Assembly: GCA_026398595.1 (NCBI GenBank)
Contig: JAPLSO010000051.1
Location: 1 to 64,000, forward strand
Reading direction: 5' to 3'
DNA from: Spirochaetota bacterium
Lineage (GTDB): Bacteria > Spirochaetota > Spirochaetia > Treponematales > Rectinemataceae
DNA length: 64,000 bases
The notes beneath the pieces were generated by a model, which had not been told where the DNA came from, did not search any database, and saw only the letters and a program-made list of their open reading frames with translations. The translations under genes and the position numbers were made by a program. Positions 33,673 to 42,599 of this stretch are shown piece after piece; position 1 is the first letter of the stretch; each line of letters begins with the position of its first letter.

Positions 33673-34650
33673 TCAGTAGGCTGCGCGGAGATCGACCTCG
33701 CAGGAACAGTTCCCCGTGCTCAAGTATTCGATGAGGTTCGCCATCGTCCTGTCGACTGCCAGAGCCGCTGCCTGGTTCGTCGATCCTCCGACATGGGGAG
33801 AGAGGATGACGTTGGGCAAGTCCTGGATCGCATAGCGCGAAGGGGACCCGAGCCTCCCGGATTGCGGATAAAGGTACCAGGTATCGATGGCCGCTCCTTT
33901 AAGGACGCCGTCGCGGAGCGCCTCGTAGAGGGCCTTTTCGTCGACAAGGGAGCCCCTCCCCACGTTGACGAGGAATTTGCCCTTCATGGAGGCCAGGACT
34001 TCCCTGGATATCAGGCCTTCGGTGGCCGGCGTCAAGGGCAGGGCGAGAAAGACGATCTCGGCCTTTTCGATCACCGAGACAAGATCAGGCAGGACGGCGT
34101 CGAAGCCTTCCGGAATGCCTTGGTCCGTTCTTCTCCTCCAGCCATAGACTTTACAGGAGAAGGCCTTGAGGAGCTTGGCAAGCTCCACGCCTATGGCCCC
34201 CGTGCCCAGAATCGCGCAGCTCTTTCCGCGAAGCGAGTCCCAGTTGTCCTTGGCTCCGCCCTTGACCCAGAGACCGTGCCAGACCGAAGCCTTGAGGTCG
34301 TTGTGGTACTCCACGACCCTTCCGTAGAAGGCGAGGGTCATGGCCAAGGCACGTTCCGCGACGTCGAAGGCGTTCGCGTGCACGTTGAAGACGCGTATGC
34401 CCCGTTCCGCCAGTTCGGCAAGAGGCAGGTGGTTTACGCCGGTGAGCGGCTGGAAGATGGCTTTGAGCGAGGGGGATGCGAGATAGGATTCCCGAGGCAA
34501 GCTCATGGCAACGATGAGGTCCAGAATCGGAAGCTCTGGAGCCTCGGGCAATAATCCCTGGATAAAGTCATGTTCGGGAAATTCGAGCCGAAGCGCTTGG
34601 ATGCGTCCATCCCACACGGAACGCGGCGGCATGAAAAAGCCAATTCTCAT
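33673..34650 (-). CDS. D-2-hydroxyacid dehydrogenase family protein
   Basis: 325-residue NAD-dependent dehydrogenase of the D-isomer family. The Rossmann motif is ILGTGAIGVELAKLLKAF; also visible are NVGRGSLVDEKALYEALRDG with the usual Arg, KGAAIDTWYLYP and the catalytic His in VILSPHVGG. The N-terminal catalytic half is less conserved. The ATG at 34650 (MRIGFFMPPRS) follows AGAGG; the frame is open upstream to 34713. The substrate, a 2-ketoacid, is not identifiable. The stop codons of this gene and the convergent radical SAM gene are directly adjacent. Confidence 0.85.
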   Translation of the reverse strand: MRIGFFMPPRSVWDGRIQALRLEFPEHDFIQGLLPEAPELPILDLIVAMSLPRESYLASPSLKAIFQPLTGVNHLPLAELAERGIRVFNVHANAFDVAERALAMTLAFYGRVVEYHNDLKASVWHGLWVKGGAKDNWDSLRGKSCAILGTGAIGVELAKLLKAFSCKVYGWRRRTDQGIPEGFDAVLPDLVSVIEKAEIVFLALPLTPATEGLISREVLASMKGKFLVNVGRGSLVDEKALYEALRDGVLKGAAIDTWYLYPQSGRLGSPSRYAIQDLPNVILSPHVGGSTNQAAALAVDRTMANLIEYLSTGNCSCEVDLRAAY

Positions 34651-34902
34651 CCTGAGCCTCTTGTACCGAAGTCTGGTTCGAGGATATCTGATCGAAGCCG
34701 AGGGATCAAGCACGCACGATCGGGGGTCAGGGCCTAGCCTTTGGATCGATCAAGCGCTCTGTCACTGTCTGGCTGCACGCGAAGCGTGGCATGCGGGTGG
34801 AATTGTGATATAGATTAGTAAAGAGATATTTTTGCGCGCCGAAGATGCCGATAGTTTCATGTATAGTAGTATCCTCGCGCCGACCCAAGGAGAGGTGGAC
34901 AG

Positions 34903-37749
34903 ATGAGACGTTCCGAACTACCCCGAAGACTGATGTACGCGGCACTCGCGGCAGCGACCCTCCTCGCTTTCTCCTGCTCGACTTCCCCTGCCCAAAAGAA
35001 CGATCCCAGTCTCACCGACCTTGTGGTAAAAGGGGACCTGACTTCCATCAATAAACTTCTCGCGGACAAGGAGAAACTGAAAAAGGAAGCCAACTCGCCG
35101 GACGGACAGGGACTATACCCGCTTCATCACGCCGTGATGCAAGGCAATTCCCAGATCGCCGAGATCCTCATCGTGTTCGGATCCGAACTGGACCACAGGG
35201 ATCCGACGGGGAAGACCCCTCTCCGCTATGCCATCGACAGGAAACAGGCGGAAATGGCCCAGATGCTTGTGGCAAGAGGAGCCGACCCCTTTGCCGCCGA
35301 CGTGTCCAACTCGACTCCAGCCGAGGCCGCCCTTAGTGCGGGTACGGAGATGATCAAGGCTGTCTTCAACGTGAAAAACATCAACGCCGCTGGCAAGGAT
35401 GGACGGACCGCCCTCCATATAGCATGCGACAAGCGAATGGTCGATGAAGTCTCGACGCTCCTGGATATCGGGGCATCCATCACCATCCTCGACAAAGCGA
35501 ACCGGACACCTCTGGATCTGGCCTTGCTCTATTCTGAAGACAAATCCGCGGCTGTCATCGCCGAAAAAATTATCCAGAAAGACAAGAGCAACGCCAAGAC
35601 CAATTTCCCTGATTTCAGGTGGTTCGTCGACATGGTGAACTCACCTGATTATAGCACTTTCCGCAATTCTGGAACCGATAGGAATTCCGCCCTTCATGAG
35701 GCTGTTTCCCGCCAACAGACAGGATTCGTAGATTTCCTTCTCTCCAAGAAACTGAGCGCCGGCGTGCCCGTATTCGGACCGAATGCCGTCGATGCAAAAA
35801 ATAATCTGGGAGAAGCTCCCCTGCATATCGCCGTCCGGAAAGGTTATGTCGCCGGGGCGAGGCTCCTTCTTGATCACCAAGCCGATCCCAATATCCTGGA
35901 CGGGAACGGCAACACCCCTCTGCATCTGGTGACCTCTTCCTCCGGACTCGTCATGACCAAACTCCTGCTGGAAAAGAAGGCGAAACCTGCGATCGCGGAT
36001 TCCAACGGCGATACGCCCCTCCACAAAGCGGTGAAGCTCACTTTGGATGACAGTATCGTGAAGGAATTGATCAAGGCGGACGCGCCGGTCAACGCGGTGA
36101 ACAAGGAGGGCGACACGCCGCTGATGATCTGCGTGAAGGCAGGCACTTACCAGTATGCCGAGTCCCTCATCGCCGCTGGCTCGGACGTGTTCCGTCTGAA
36201 CAACAAGGGCGATACGCCTCTCTCAATAGCCATTCGCCGGGGAGTCGACGCCGTCGACAAGATCATATTGCCCTCCAATGTGCTCAACCAAGAGGCATCG
36301 AGCGGCAACAGCGTCCTCGCGTACGCCATCTCCCAGAAAGCGGTTCCAGAAATTGTCCTCCGCCTCCTCAAAAAAGGCGCCGATCCCCGAACTACCAATA
36401 CATCCCGAGATACGGCTCTCCACATAGCCGTGCGGAATAACTTGATCGATCAGTCTCTCATCCTCATCGACGCGAAGGCGAGCATCTTCGCCGAAAACTC
36501 CGCCCAGGACACTCCTGTCTCCCTCGCCCTGATGGCTTCCGGCGGTCCCTATGACTGGTTCTTCACTCCAGAAGTGATCGCAGCCCGAGATGACCAGGAC
36601 AACACTATTGGGCATCTCGCCGCCAAAAAGAACCTGGCCGATGGCCTCGACTACCTTTTCAGAAAGAACGCGGACTTGACCGCGGTCAATAAATCCAATG
36701 AGACGCTTCTCCATACTGCGGTCAGGGCGGACGCCAAGGAGGCTGCCTACTACCTCATCGACAAAGGTGCGGTATTGTCGGCGCGCAATCGCGACGGCGA
36801 CGCGGCGCTCAACGTGGCGGTGCTGTCGGGCTCAAAGGCCTGTTTCAAGGCGCTGGTCCTCCTGCCTGGCATCGACCTGAATGCCCGCAACTACTCGGGG
36901 GAAACAGCTCTCCATCAGGCGATCAGGAAACAAAACACCGAATTCGCGACGTACCTTATCGATCGAAGCGCTGCCCTCGAGTACAGGGACAACACGGGCC
37001 TCACTCCCCTCGCCGTGGCTGCCAGGGAAGTTCAGACAGGGATAGCCCAGTACTTGATCAAGGCTGGTTCGGCGATCGACGCACGAGATTACACGGGATC
37101 GACACCGCTTTATTACGCCGTGTCCGTGGAAAAAGGACAGCCCGACCTTGTCAGGATGCTCATCCAATCGGGCGCCGACATTCTCGCCAAGAACGCCCTC
37201 GGCGATTCTCCGCTCCTGGCCTCCCTCAAGAAAGGCCAGTCCCTCGTGCGGGAAATACTTGGGAGCCCGGCCATCGATAAGGCTGATTCAGAGGGAAAGA
37301 CACCCCTTCGCATCTTGGTCGAAGCCAGAGCTTCGCTCGATACGCTCAGGCTCGTCCTCGCCGAGAACGTCGACCCTTCCAGCAGGGATAGATTCGCCGA
37401 CACGCCGCTTCACGCCGCCCTGATGCAGAAGGACTACGCGGCCGCGAACCTCCTGCTTTCGGCGAAAGCCGACCCGTTTGCCCCCAATCAACAGAGGATA
37501 ACCCCCTTAGCCATCGTCCTAAAGGACACGGCGGCGCTGAAGGACTTCACCCAGGCCGCCGGCCTCGCTACGGCCGACGCTCTCGGCGAAACCTTCCTCC
37601 ACTATGCGGTGAGGGCCGGAAGCGCCGAAGCCGTGAAGACTCTCCTCGATCTTGGGGTTGACAGAAACGCCCGGAACATTTCAGGCGAGAGCGCGATGGA
37701 CATAGCCCAGGCTAAGGGAAACCAGGCGGTATCGGTTCTGTTCAACTAA
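34903..37749 (+). CDS. large ankyrin-repeat lipoprotein
   Basis: 948 residues. The N-terminus MRRSELPRRLMYAALAAATLLAFSC ends in a lipobox, so the protein should be a lipid-anchored envelope protein. From about residue 60 to the end it is built of roughly 25 tandem ankyrin repeats (for example DRKQAEMAQMLVARGADPFA, NGNTPLHLVTSSSG, NSNGDTPLHKAVKL-type units). No catalytic domain is visible, which suggests a protein-binding scaffold. AAGGAGAGG precedes the ATG. It is monocistronic and ends at a strong terminator. Confidence 0.88.
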   Translation: MRRSELPRRLMYAALAAATLLAFSCSTSPAQKNDPSLTDLVVKGDLTSINKLLADKEKLKKEANSPDGQGLYPLHHAVMQGNSQIAEILIVFGSELDHRDPTGKTPLRYAIDRKQAEMAQMLVARGADPFAADVSNSTPAEAALSAGTEMIKAVFNVKNINAAGKDGRTALHIACDKRMVDEVSTLLDIGASITILDKANRTPLDLALLYSEDKSAAVIAEKIIQKDKSNAKTNFPDFRWFVDMVNSPDYSTFRNSGTDRNSALHEAVSRQQTGFVDFLLSKKLSAGVPVFGPNAVDAKNNLGEAPLHIAVRKGYVAGARLLLDHQADPNILDGNGNTPLHLVTSSSGLVMTKLLLEKKAKPAIADSNGDTPLHKAVKLTLDDSIVKELIKADAPVNAVNKEGDTPLMICVKAGTYQYAESLIAAGSDVFRLNNKGDTPLSIAIRRGVDAVDKIILPSNVLNQEASSGNSVLAYAISQKAVPEIVLRLLKKGADPRTTNTSRDTALHIAVRNNLIDQSLILIDAKASIFAENSAQDTPVSLALMASGGPYDWFFTPEVIAARDDQDNTIGHLAAKKNLADGLDYLFRKNADLTAVNKSNETLLHTAVRADAKEAAYYLIDKGAVLSARNRDGDAALNVAVLSGSKACFKALVLLPGIDLNARNYSGETALHQAIRKQNTEFATYLIDRSAALEYRDNTGLTPLAVAAREVQTGIAQYLIKAGSAIDARDYTGSTPLYYAVSVEKGQPDLVRMLIQSGADILAKNALGDSPLLASLKKGQSLVREILGSPAIDKADSEGKTPLRILVEARASLDTLRLVLAENVDPSSRDRFADTPLHAALMQKDYAAANLLLSAKADPFAPNQQRITPLAIVLKDTAALKDFTQAAGLATADALGETFLHYAVRAGSAEAVKTLLDLGVDRNARNISGESAMDIAQAKGNQAVSVLFN

Positions 37750-37765
37750 CATCGAATTCCCCAAA

Positions 37766-37809
37766 GCAAGGAAAGGCCCGCCGACTTGAGTCGGCGGGCC
37801 TTTCCTTGC
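37766..37809. terminator. strong bidirectional hairpin terminator
   Basis: A perfect 21-bp inverted repeat, with arms 37766-37786 and 37789-37809 (core AAAGGCCCGCCGACT), lies between the convergent ankyrin gene and the sigma factor gene. A- and T-rich arm ends suit termination in both directions. Confidence 0.85.
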
Positions 37810-37878
37810 ATGAGATTCCGGGACATATCGCTAAGCGACTTTCGCGTCAATCCGTACGGTCTCGGTTACGGCCACGCT

Positions 37879-38898
37879 CTAGGATTCGCACTCGGAGAGC
37901 TTATTGCTCTGGCGAAGCTTCTCCAGGGCACGCTCCTGTATCTGCCTCACTCTTTCCCTGGTGATGCCGAGGACCTTCCCCGTCTCCTCAAGCGTATGGG
38001 TCGATTCGCCCGAGAGTCCGAACCTAAGCTTGAGGATCGTTGTCTCGCGGTCGCTTAATCCCTGGAGAACACATTCGAGAAGATCCTTCATGGTGGAGCC
38101 AAAGGCCTCGACATAGGGATCGACGCCGGTCTCGTCCTTTATAATGTCCGAAAGCGAGGTTGAATGGTCCTCGTCGATGGCGGAATCGAGACTCGCGGTC
38201 TTCTGGGAAAACTCCATCACCTTAAGTACCTTCTGTCTGCTCATCTCGACACGCTCGGCGAGCTCGTCCAGTTCAGGCTCGCGTCCGAGTTCCTGCGTGA
38301 GCTGTTTGGTGGCGTAATAACATTTCCGTATGGTGTTGAGCATATGGACAGGTATGCGGATGACTCTGCCCTGATCGGCAAGACTCTTGATGATAGCCTG
38401 GCGTATCCACCATGTGGCATAGGTGGAAAACCGATATCCCCGCAAGGAGTCGAACCGCTCAACAGCTTCCAGCAATCCTATGTTGCCCTCATCGATGAGG
38501 TCGAGGAGGCCCAAGCCCCGGTGCTGGTATCCTTTGGCAATGGAGACAACGAGGCGGAGGTTGGAGCTGATCATCAGCTGCTTGACCTTCGTGAGTCTGC
38601 CCGACAGCTCTGTGACGCTTGCATCCATCGTCTCGGCACCGCCGGATTTTTCTTTCAATAGTTCTTCCATCGCAGCTTTTAGGTCCTGGATCTCCTTGGC
38701 GACCTGGTGTTCGCTTTCGGCATCGAGGAGGGGATAGCGGGCGATCTGAAGGAGGTAGAGAGATAGGGGATCTACTTCGCCGGCTGAATGTCTCTTTTTC
38801 TTTGATTCAAATCTGGAGCCGACGAAGATACTTTTTCCACGGCGAAGGGGGGAATCGTTTTTGCCTGAGGCGCCTTTCGTCTCTCGACTTCCCATCAT
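37879..38898 (-). CDS. RNA polymerase sigma factor, RpoD/RpoS family (group 2-like)
   Basis: 339 residues. Region 1.2 begins DPLSLYLLQIARYPLLDAESEHQVAKEI; regions 2.1-2.4 are LMISSNLRLVVSIAKGYQHRGLGLLDLIDEGNIGLLEAVERFD and YRFSTYATWWIRQAI; region 3 starts RVIRIPVHM; region 4.2 is THTLEETGKVLGITRERVRQIQERALEKLR. It lacks the large region 1.1 and non-conserved region of a primary RpoD, so it is probably an alternative sigma factor of the RpoS-like group. The first two codons are both ATG; either may start. Confidence 0.88.
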   Translation of the reverse strand: MMGSRETKGASGKNDSPLRRGKSIFVGSRFESKKKRHSAGEVDPLSLYLLQIARYPLLDAESEHQVAKEIQDLKAAMEELLKEKSGGAETMDASVTELSGRLTKVKQLMISSNLRLVVSIAKGYQHRGLGLLDLIDEGNIGLLEAVERFDSLRGYRFSTYATWWIRQAIIKSLADQGRVIRIPVHMLNTIRKCYYATKQLTQELGREPELDELAERVEMSRQKVLKVMEFSQKTASLDSAIDEDHSTSLSDIIKDETGVDPYVEAFGSTMKDLLECVLQGLSDRETTILKLRFGLSGESTHTLEETGKVLGITRERVRQIQERALEKLRQSNKLSECES

Positions 38899-38948
38899 CA
38901 GCCCTTACTATTTGCAATACGACGTTTTATAGAAACCAACAATTGTGT

Positions 38949-38977
38949 ATAGTACCACCGCCTTGCAAGGAATGAAA
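38949..38977 (-). promoter_or_regulatory. possible promoter of the sigma factor gene
   Basis: TTTCAT (38977-38972) and TACTAT (38954-38949) are 17 bases apart on the minus strand, leaving a leader of about 44 bases. The match to consensus is modest. Confidence 0.35.
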
Positions 38978-39026
38978 GTCAAATATTAAATCTTTATAAA
39001 AGTTCGGTATTGATAGCTGGCAGGAT

Positions 39027-40073
39027 TCAGTCCCTCGGTGCCATAGCGGGATCGATGGGTTGTCCGTTCCTGAAAACGAAGAAATACGCTATCGGCGCTC
39101 CATCCTTCGCGTCGACGCCGATTCTGCCTATCTCCGCTCCCGATACAAGGTGATCGCCTGTCTTGACGCCGAGGTTGTCGATTCCTCCATAGACGTAGAC
39201 ATAGCCGGATTTGGCCTGGACGAATACTACCTGGCTGAATCCCCTGGAGGGCCCAGCCGAAACTACCGTGCCTGATGCTATGGCCTTGGCCGTCTCCCCG
39301 GGTTTTACGCGGATCATAATACCCTCGAGTTTACCGTCCAAGTACAATGCCTTGCCCGATGCAGGCCATTTGAGGCTTGCGTCCACGGTTCGATCCTGGG
39401 TTTTTACAGGTTCAGGCAGGGGCACTGCCGAGCCTCCCTGCTTGAACTGGCCTGGATTCTGGGGACCCTGGACGATTGTCGAGGGGGAAGGCCCGTTGCT
39501 CATCGACACGGGAACTTGCACAGTCGTCGGCGGGACAGAGTCGTTCGTCGTCGACACATTCGTCGTCGAGGTTTTCGGGAGGACGCTTGAACTCATCCCG
39601 TTTCCCTTGGGAATCGAGGTTGTCGCTGCTGCAGCCGAGGTCGTGCTTGTCGTTGACGCCGATGCCGCAGGCGTAGTTGAAGACGTATAGGCGGCCCCTG
39701 CTTCGTTCGGGCCGTCCGCGGGAATGACGAGGACATCTCCGACCTTCAGGACATAGGTTGGGCTAAGCTTGTTGGAAGAGAGCAGCTGACTCAAAGCGAT
39801 ACCGTATTGCTTCGCGATGCCATAAAGGGTCTCGCCCTTGGCAACCGTATGGGCCGTGGGAATGATGAGGATAGTCCCCATCTTCACTTTCGTAGGATCA
39901 GTGATGCCATTCGCAGCGGCCAGGGCTTCATAGGGTACCTTGTAGAGCCGCGAAACCGAATAGAGGGTCTCGCCCTTTTGGAGCGTATGCTTGACGACTT
40001 GAGCCGAGGTGGCGCAGATCGCCGCGGCGAGGAGTATGAGGAGGCAGAGGGATTTAAGCAGGGCTTTCTTCAT
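39027..40073 (-). CDS. LysM protein with degenerate M23-type domain
   Basis: 348-residue exported protein. Signal peptide: residues 1-24 (KSLCLLILLAAAICATSAQ). Two LysM peptidoglycan-binding domains follow (KHTLQKGETLYSVSRLYKVPYEAL and HTVAKGETLYGIAKQYGIALSQLL), then a Ser/Thr/Pro-rich linker of about 110 residues and a C-terminal domain shaped like M23 peptidases (AIASGTVVSAGPSRGF, GYVYVYGGIDNLGVKTGDHLVSGAEIGRIG). The M23 zinc ligands are absent: no HxxxD at the start, YGG in place of YAH, and AYFFVF in place of HLHFE. It is probably an amidase activator or wall-binding protein of the NlpD/EnvC kind. AGAGGATC precedes the ATG at 40073. Confidence 0.85.
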   Translation of the reverse strand: MKKALLKSLCLLILLAAAICATSAQVVKHTLQKGETLYSVSRLYKVPYEALAAANGITDPTKVKMGTILIIPTAHTVAKGETLYGIAKQYGIALSQLLSSNKLSPTYVLKVGDVLVIPADGPNEAGAAYTSSTTPAASASTTSTTSAAAATTSIPKGNGMSSSVLPKTSTTNVSTTNDSVPPTTVQVPVSMSNGPSPSTIVQGPQNPGQFKQGGSAVPLPEPVKTQDRTVDASLKWPASGKALYLDGKLEGIMIRVKPGETAKAIASGTVVSAGPSRGFSQVVFVQAKSGYVYVYGGIDNLGVKTGDHLVSGAEIGRIGVDAKDGAPIAYFFVFRNGQPIDPAMAPRD

Positions 40074-40180
40074 CGTGATCCTCTCTATGTATCGGCAGAG
40101 ATCCCGGGCAGTTGAGGGCCTAAAGAGAAAACATACAGCAGCTCCTGGGTAAAACTCCCCGGCCTCGCCCGATTCGAGGC

Positions 40181-40209
40181 TTTTCATTTTCGGCGCGAAC
40201 GAGTACTAT
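40181..40209 (+). promoter_or_regulatory. possible promoter of the pfp gene
   Basis: TTTTCA (40181-40186) and TACTAT (40204-40209) are 17 bases apart, about 35 bases before the pfp ATG. The same -10 hexamer is used in the candidate sigma factor promoter. Confidence 0.35.
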
Positions 40210-40243
40210 TGAAAGAACAATCCACGCCAGGAGATCGAGAGCA

Positions 40244-41899
40244 ATGTCCGAACGATCACCCCTTCACAATGTTCGTTTTGCATATATTCCGAAGGTGCCG
40301 GAGATATTGAATCTCCCCACGGCTGAAATCCAGGCGCTTCCCGGAGACATAGTCGAACCAGCCACCGACATGGAAAGCCTGAAAAAGATATTCCCCCACA
40401 GCTACAGTAAACCCTCGGTACGCTTCATTCATGGAGAACCTTCCGAGGCGAAGGCCCTCAAACTGGGGGTGCTTCTATCGGGAGGGCCCGCCCCCGGCGG
40501 CCACAACGTCATCGCCGGCCTCTTCGACTGTCTTGGGAAGATATCCCCCGAATCAAGACTCGTGGGTTTCAAGGGCGGTCCGAGCGGCCTGGTGGATGAT
40601 AAGTCCATGCCGATCACGGCCGAACTCGTCGACTCCTATCGCAATACAGGCGGCTTCGATATGGTTGGATCAGGGCGGACGAAGATCGAGACACCCGAGC
40701 AGTTTGCCAAGGCCCTGGCCACAGCCAAGCGCCACGGACTCGACGCCCTCGTCGTGGTCGGCGGCGATGATTCCAATACGAATGCGGCCCTTCTCGCCGA
40801 GTACTTCGCCTCATGCACCGAGCCGATCTGCGTCGTCGGTGTCCCCAAGACCATCGACGGCGATCTCAAGAACGAGTGGATCGAGGCCTCCTTCGGCTTC
40901 GATACGGCAACCAAGACCTACTCCGAACTCATCGGCAACATCTGCCGCGACGCCCCCTCGGGCAGGAAATACTGGCATTTCATTCGACTCATGGGGCGTT
41001 CGGCCTCCCATATCGCCCTCGAGTGCGCCCTCCAGACCAGGCCTAATGTCGCGTTCATCTCCGAAGAAGTCGAGGAAAAAAAGATGAGCCTCGCCCAGAT
41101 CGTCGAGATCATCGCCGCTTCCGTATCGGCCAGGGCATCCAAAGGCGAGAACTTCGGCGTCATCCTCATCCCCGAAGGTCTCATCGAATTCATTCCGGAG
41201 ATGAAGATTCTCATAACCGCGATCAACGAACTCCTCACCAAGGAAGCCGAAGCCTTTAAATCCCTCCCTGGTGTGTCTGGACAGATCGCCTTTATCTCCG
41301 AAAGACTTCCTGGAACGTCGGCTTTGCTTTTCGCTTCCCTCCCCGCCGAAATCCAGGCCCAGCTCTGCTGGGACAGGGACCCCCACGGCAACGTCCAGGT
41401 TTCCAGGATCGAGACCGAGAAGCTCCTCGTGTCCATGGTCAGGGAAAGACTCGCCACCCTTGCCGCCGATGGATCCTACAAGGGCAAATTCGACTTCCAG
41501 ACGCATTTCATGGGCTACGAAGGCAGGTGCGCCTTTCCAACCAACTTCGACGCCGACTACTGCTATTCCCTGGGCTTCGCCGCCTGCCTTCTGGCTCGCG
41601 CGGGTTGTTCGGGGTACATCGCCTTGATACGGAACCTCGCCTCCCCTGCGTCGGAATGGATACCAGGGGGTATTCCTCTCGTCTCGATGATGAACATCGA
41701 ATGCCGCCACGGGGCGGACAAGCCCGTCATTAGGAAGGCCCTGGTCGAACTGGACGGCAAGCCCTTCGCGGCATTCGCCTCGCAGCGCGAAACCTGGGCC
41801 CTTTCCTCCGATTACAGGCTGCCCGGCAGCATTCAGTACTTCGGACCTGCGGCCGTCACCGACGCGCCGAGCATGATCCTCCAACTGGAGCGGAGCTGA
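40244..41899 (+). CDS. pfp: diphosphate--fructose-6-phosphate 1-phosphotransferase (PPi-PFK)
   Basis: Interconverts fructose 6-phosphate and fructose 1,6-bisphosphate using pyrophosphate. 551 residues, the long bacterial/plant-beta type. [21 protein letters not shown] starts the catalytic core; [10 protein letters not shown] has the Asp that favours PPi over [13 protein letters not shown] and [16 protein letters not shown] complete the active site. Reversible PPi-dependent glycolysis is usual in spirochaetes. AGGAG lies about ten bases before the ATG. It is followed after five bases by the lolA-like gene. Confidence 0.95.
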   Translation: MSERSPLHNVRFAYIPKVPEILNLPTAEIQALPGDIVEPATDMESLKKIFPHSYSKPSVRFIHGEPSEAKALKLGVLLSGGPAPGGHNVIAGLFDCLGKISPESRLVGFKGGPSGLVDDKSMPITAELVDSYRNTGGFDMVGSGRTKIETPEQFAKALATAKRHGLDALVVVGGDDSNTNAALLAEYFASCTEPICVVGVPKTIDGDLKNEWIEASFGFDTATKTYSELIGNICRDAPSGRKYWHFIRLMGRSASHIALECALQTRPNVAFISEEVEEKKMSLAQIVEIIAASVSARASKGENFGVILIPEGLIEFIPEMKILITAINELLTKEAEAFKSLPGVSGQIAFISERLPGTSALLFASLPAEIQAQLCWDRDPHGNVQVSRIETEKLLVSMVRERLATLAADGSYKGKFDFQTHFMGYEGRCAFPTNFDADYCYSLGFAACLLARAGCSGYIALIRNLASPASEWIPGGIPLVSMMNIECRHGADKPVIRKALVELDGKPFAAFASQRETWALSSDYRLPGSIQYFGPAAVTDAPSMILQLERS

Positions 41900-41904
41900 A
41901 ACGA

Positions 41905-42579
41905 ATGAAAAAAAACCTCCCCGCGCTCATCCTTTTTCTGGCATCGGCCCTTCTCGTATCCGGCCAGGAGATGCTGACGGCTGAACAGCTCTTCGCCAAG
42001 GTGTCCGCGGCCTATGCTTCAGTGACGGACTATGAGGCGCAGATTGGGATATCCAACGCCGGCCAGACGATGAAGGGGACGCTCTACTTCAAGTCTCCTT
42101 CCCTCCTCCGCATCAACTTCACGCAGCCGCCCGAACAGGTCATCGTCTTTGACGGCGAGACCCTGAAGGTCTACATTCCCCAGTACAGGGCTGTTCTCCA
42201 ACAGGAGACGGGAGCGTCGGGCATCGGAGCGGGCGCGGCCGCCCTCGCCTCGCGCGAGGGTCTGGCGATGATGAAGCGCAACTATACGATAGCCTGGGAG
42301 TCTTCGCCCCAGACCGTAGCCCTCGATCCGGGCTCCTTTGAGCTCGTATATCGGCTCATGCTGACGCGCAAGACGGTCTCGGAGGGTTTTAAAACCATAC
42401 GCATCTCCGTCTCGACATCATCCCTTCTCATCCGGAGGATTGAAGGCTGGACGGTGGCCAATGACAGGATAGGTTTCGACTTCACCTCGATCGCCCTCAA
42501 CCAGGGCATACCGGCGACGAGGTTTCTCTACGACGCTCCTGCGAGCGCCAACATCTACAATAATTTCCTTTTCCAATAG
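41905..42579 (+). CDS. LolA-like outer-membrane lipoprotein carrier
   Basis: 224-residue exported protein: signal peptide MKKNLPALILFLASALLVSG, then a LolA/LolB-like fold (LTAEQLFAKVSAAYASVTDYEAQI, GTLYFKSPSLLRINFTQPPEQVIVFDGETLKVYIPQY). LolA carries lipoproteins across the periplasm to the outer membrane; this supports a diderm cell. The central insert rich in Gly and Ala (GASGIGAGAAALASREG) is unusual. It is five bases after pfp and 20 bases before the rodZ-like gene. Confidence 0.8.
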   Translation: MKKNLPALILFLASALLVSGQEMLTAEQLFAKVSAAYASVTDYEAQIGISNAGQTMKGTLYFKSPSLLRINFTQPPEQVIVFDGETLKVYIPQYRAVLQQETGASGIGAGAAALASREGLAMMKRNYTIAWESSPQTVALDPGSFELVYRLMLTRKTVSEGFKTIRISVSTSSLLIRRIEGWTVANDRIGFDFTSIALNQGIPATRFLYDAPASANIYNNFLFQ

Positions 42580-42599
42580 CGTGAGGTGAGTGAGAGCTG

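Noticed and set aside
34903-37749. DNA repeat array or CRISPR-like structure in the ankyrin gene
   Set aside because: Periodicity of about 99 bases comes from 33-residue protein repeats with diverged DNA; there are no identical direct repeats with spacers.
40811-41884. 357-codon open frame opposite pfp
   Set aside because: Antisense shadow; the plus strand carries all PPi-PFK motifs.
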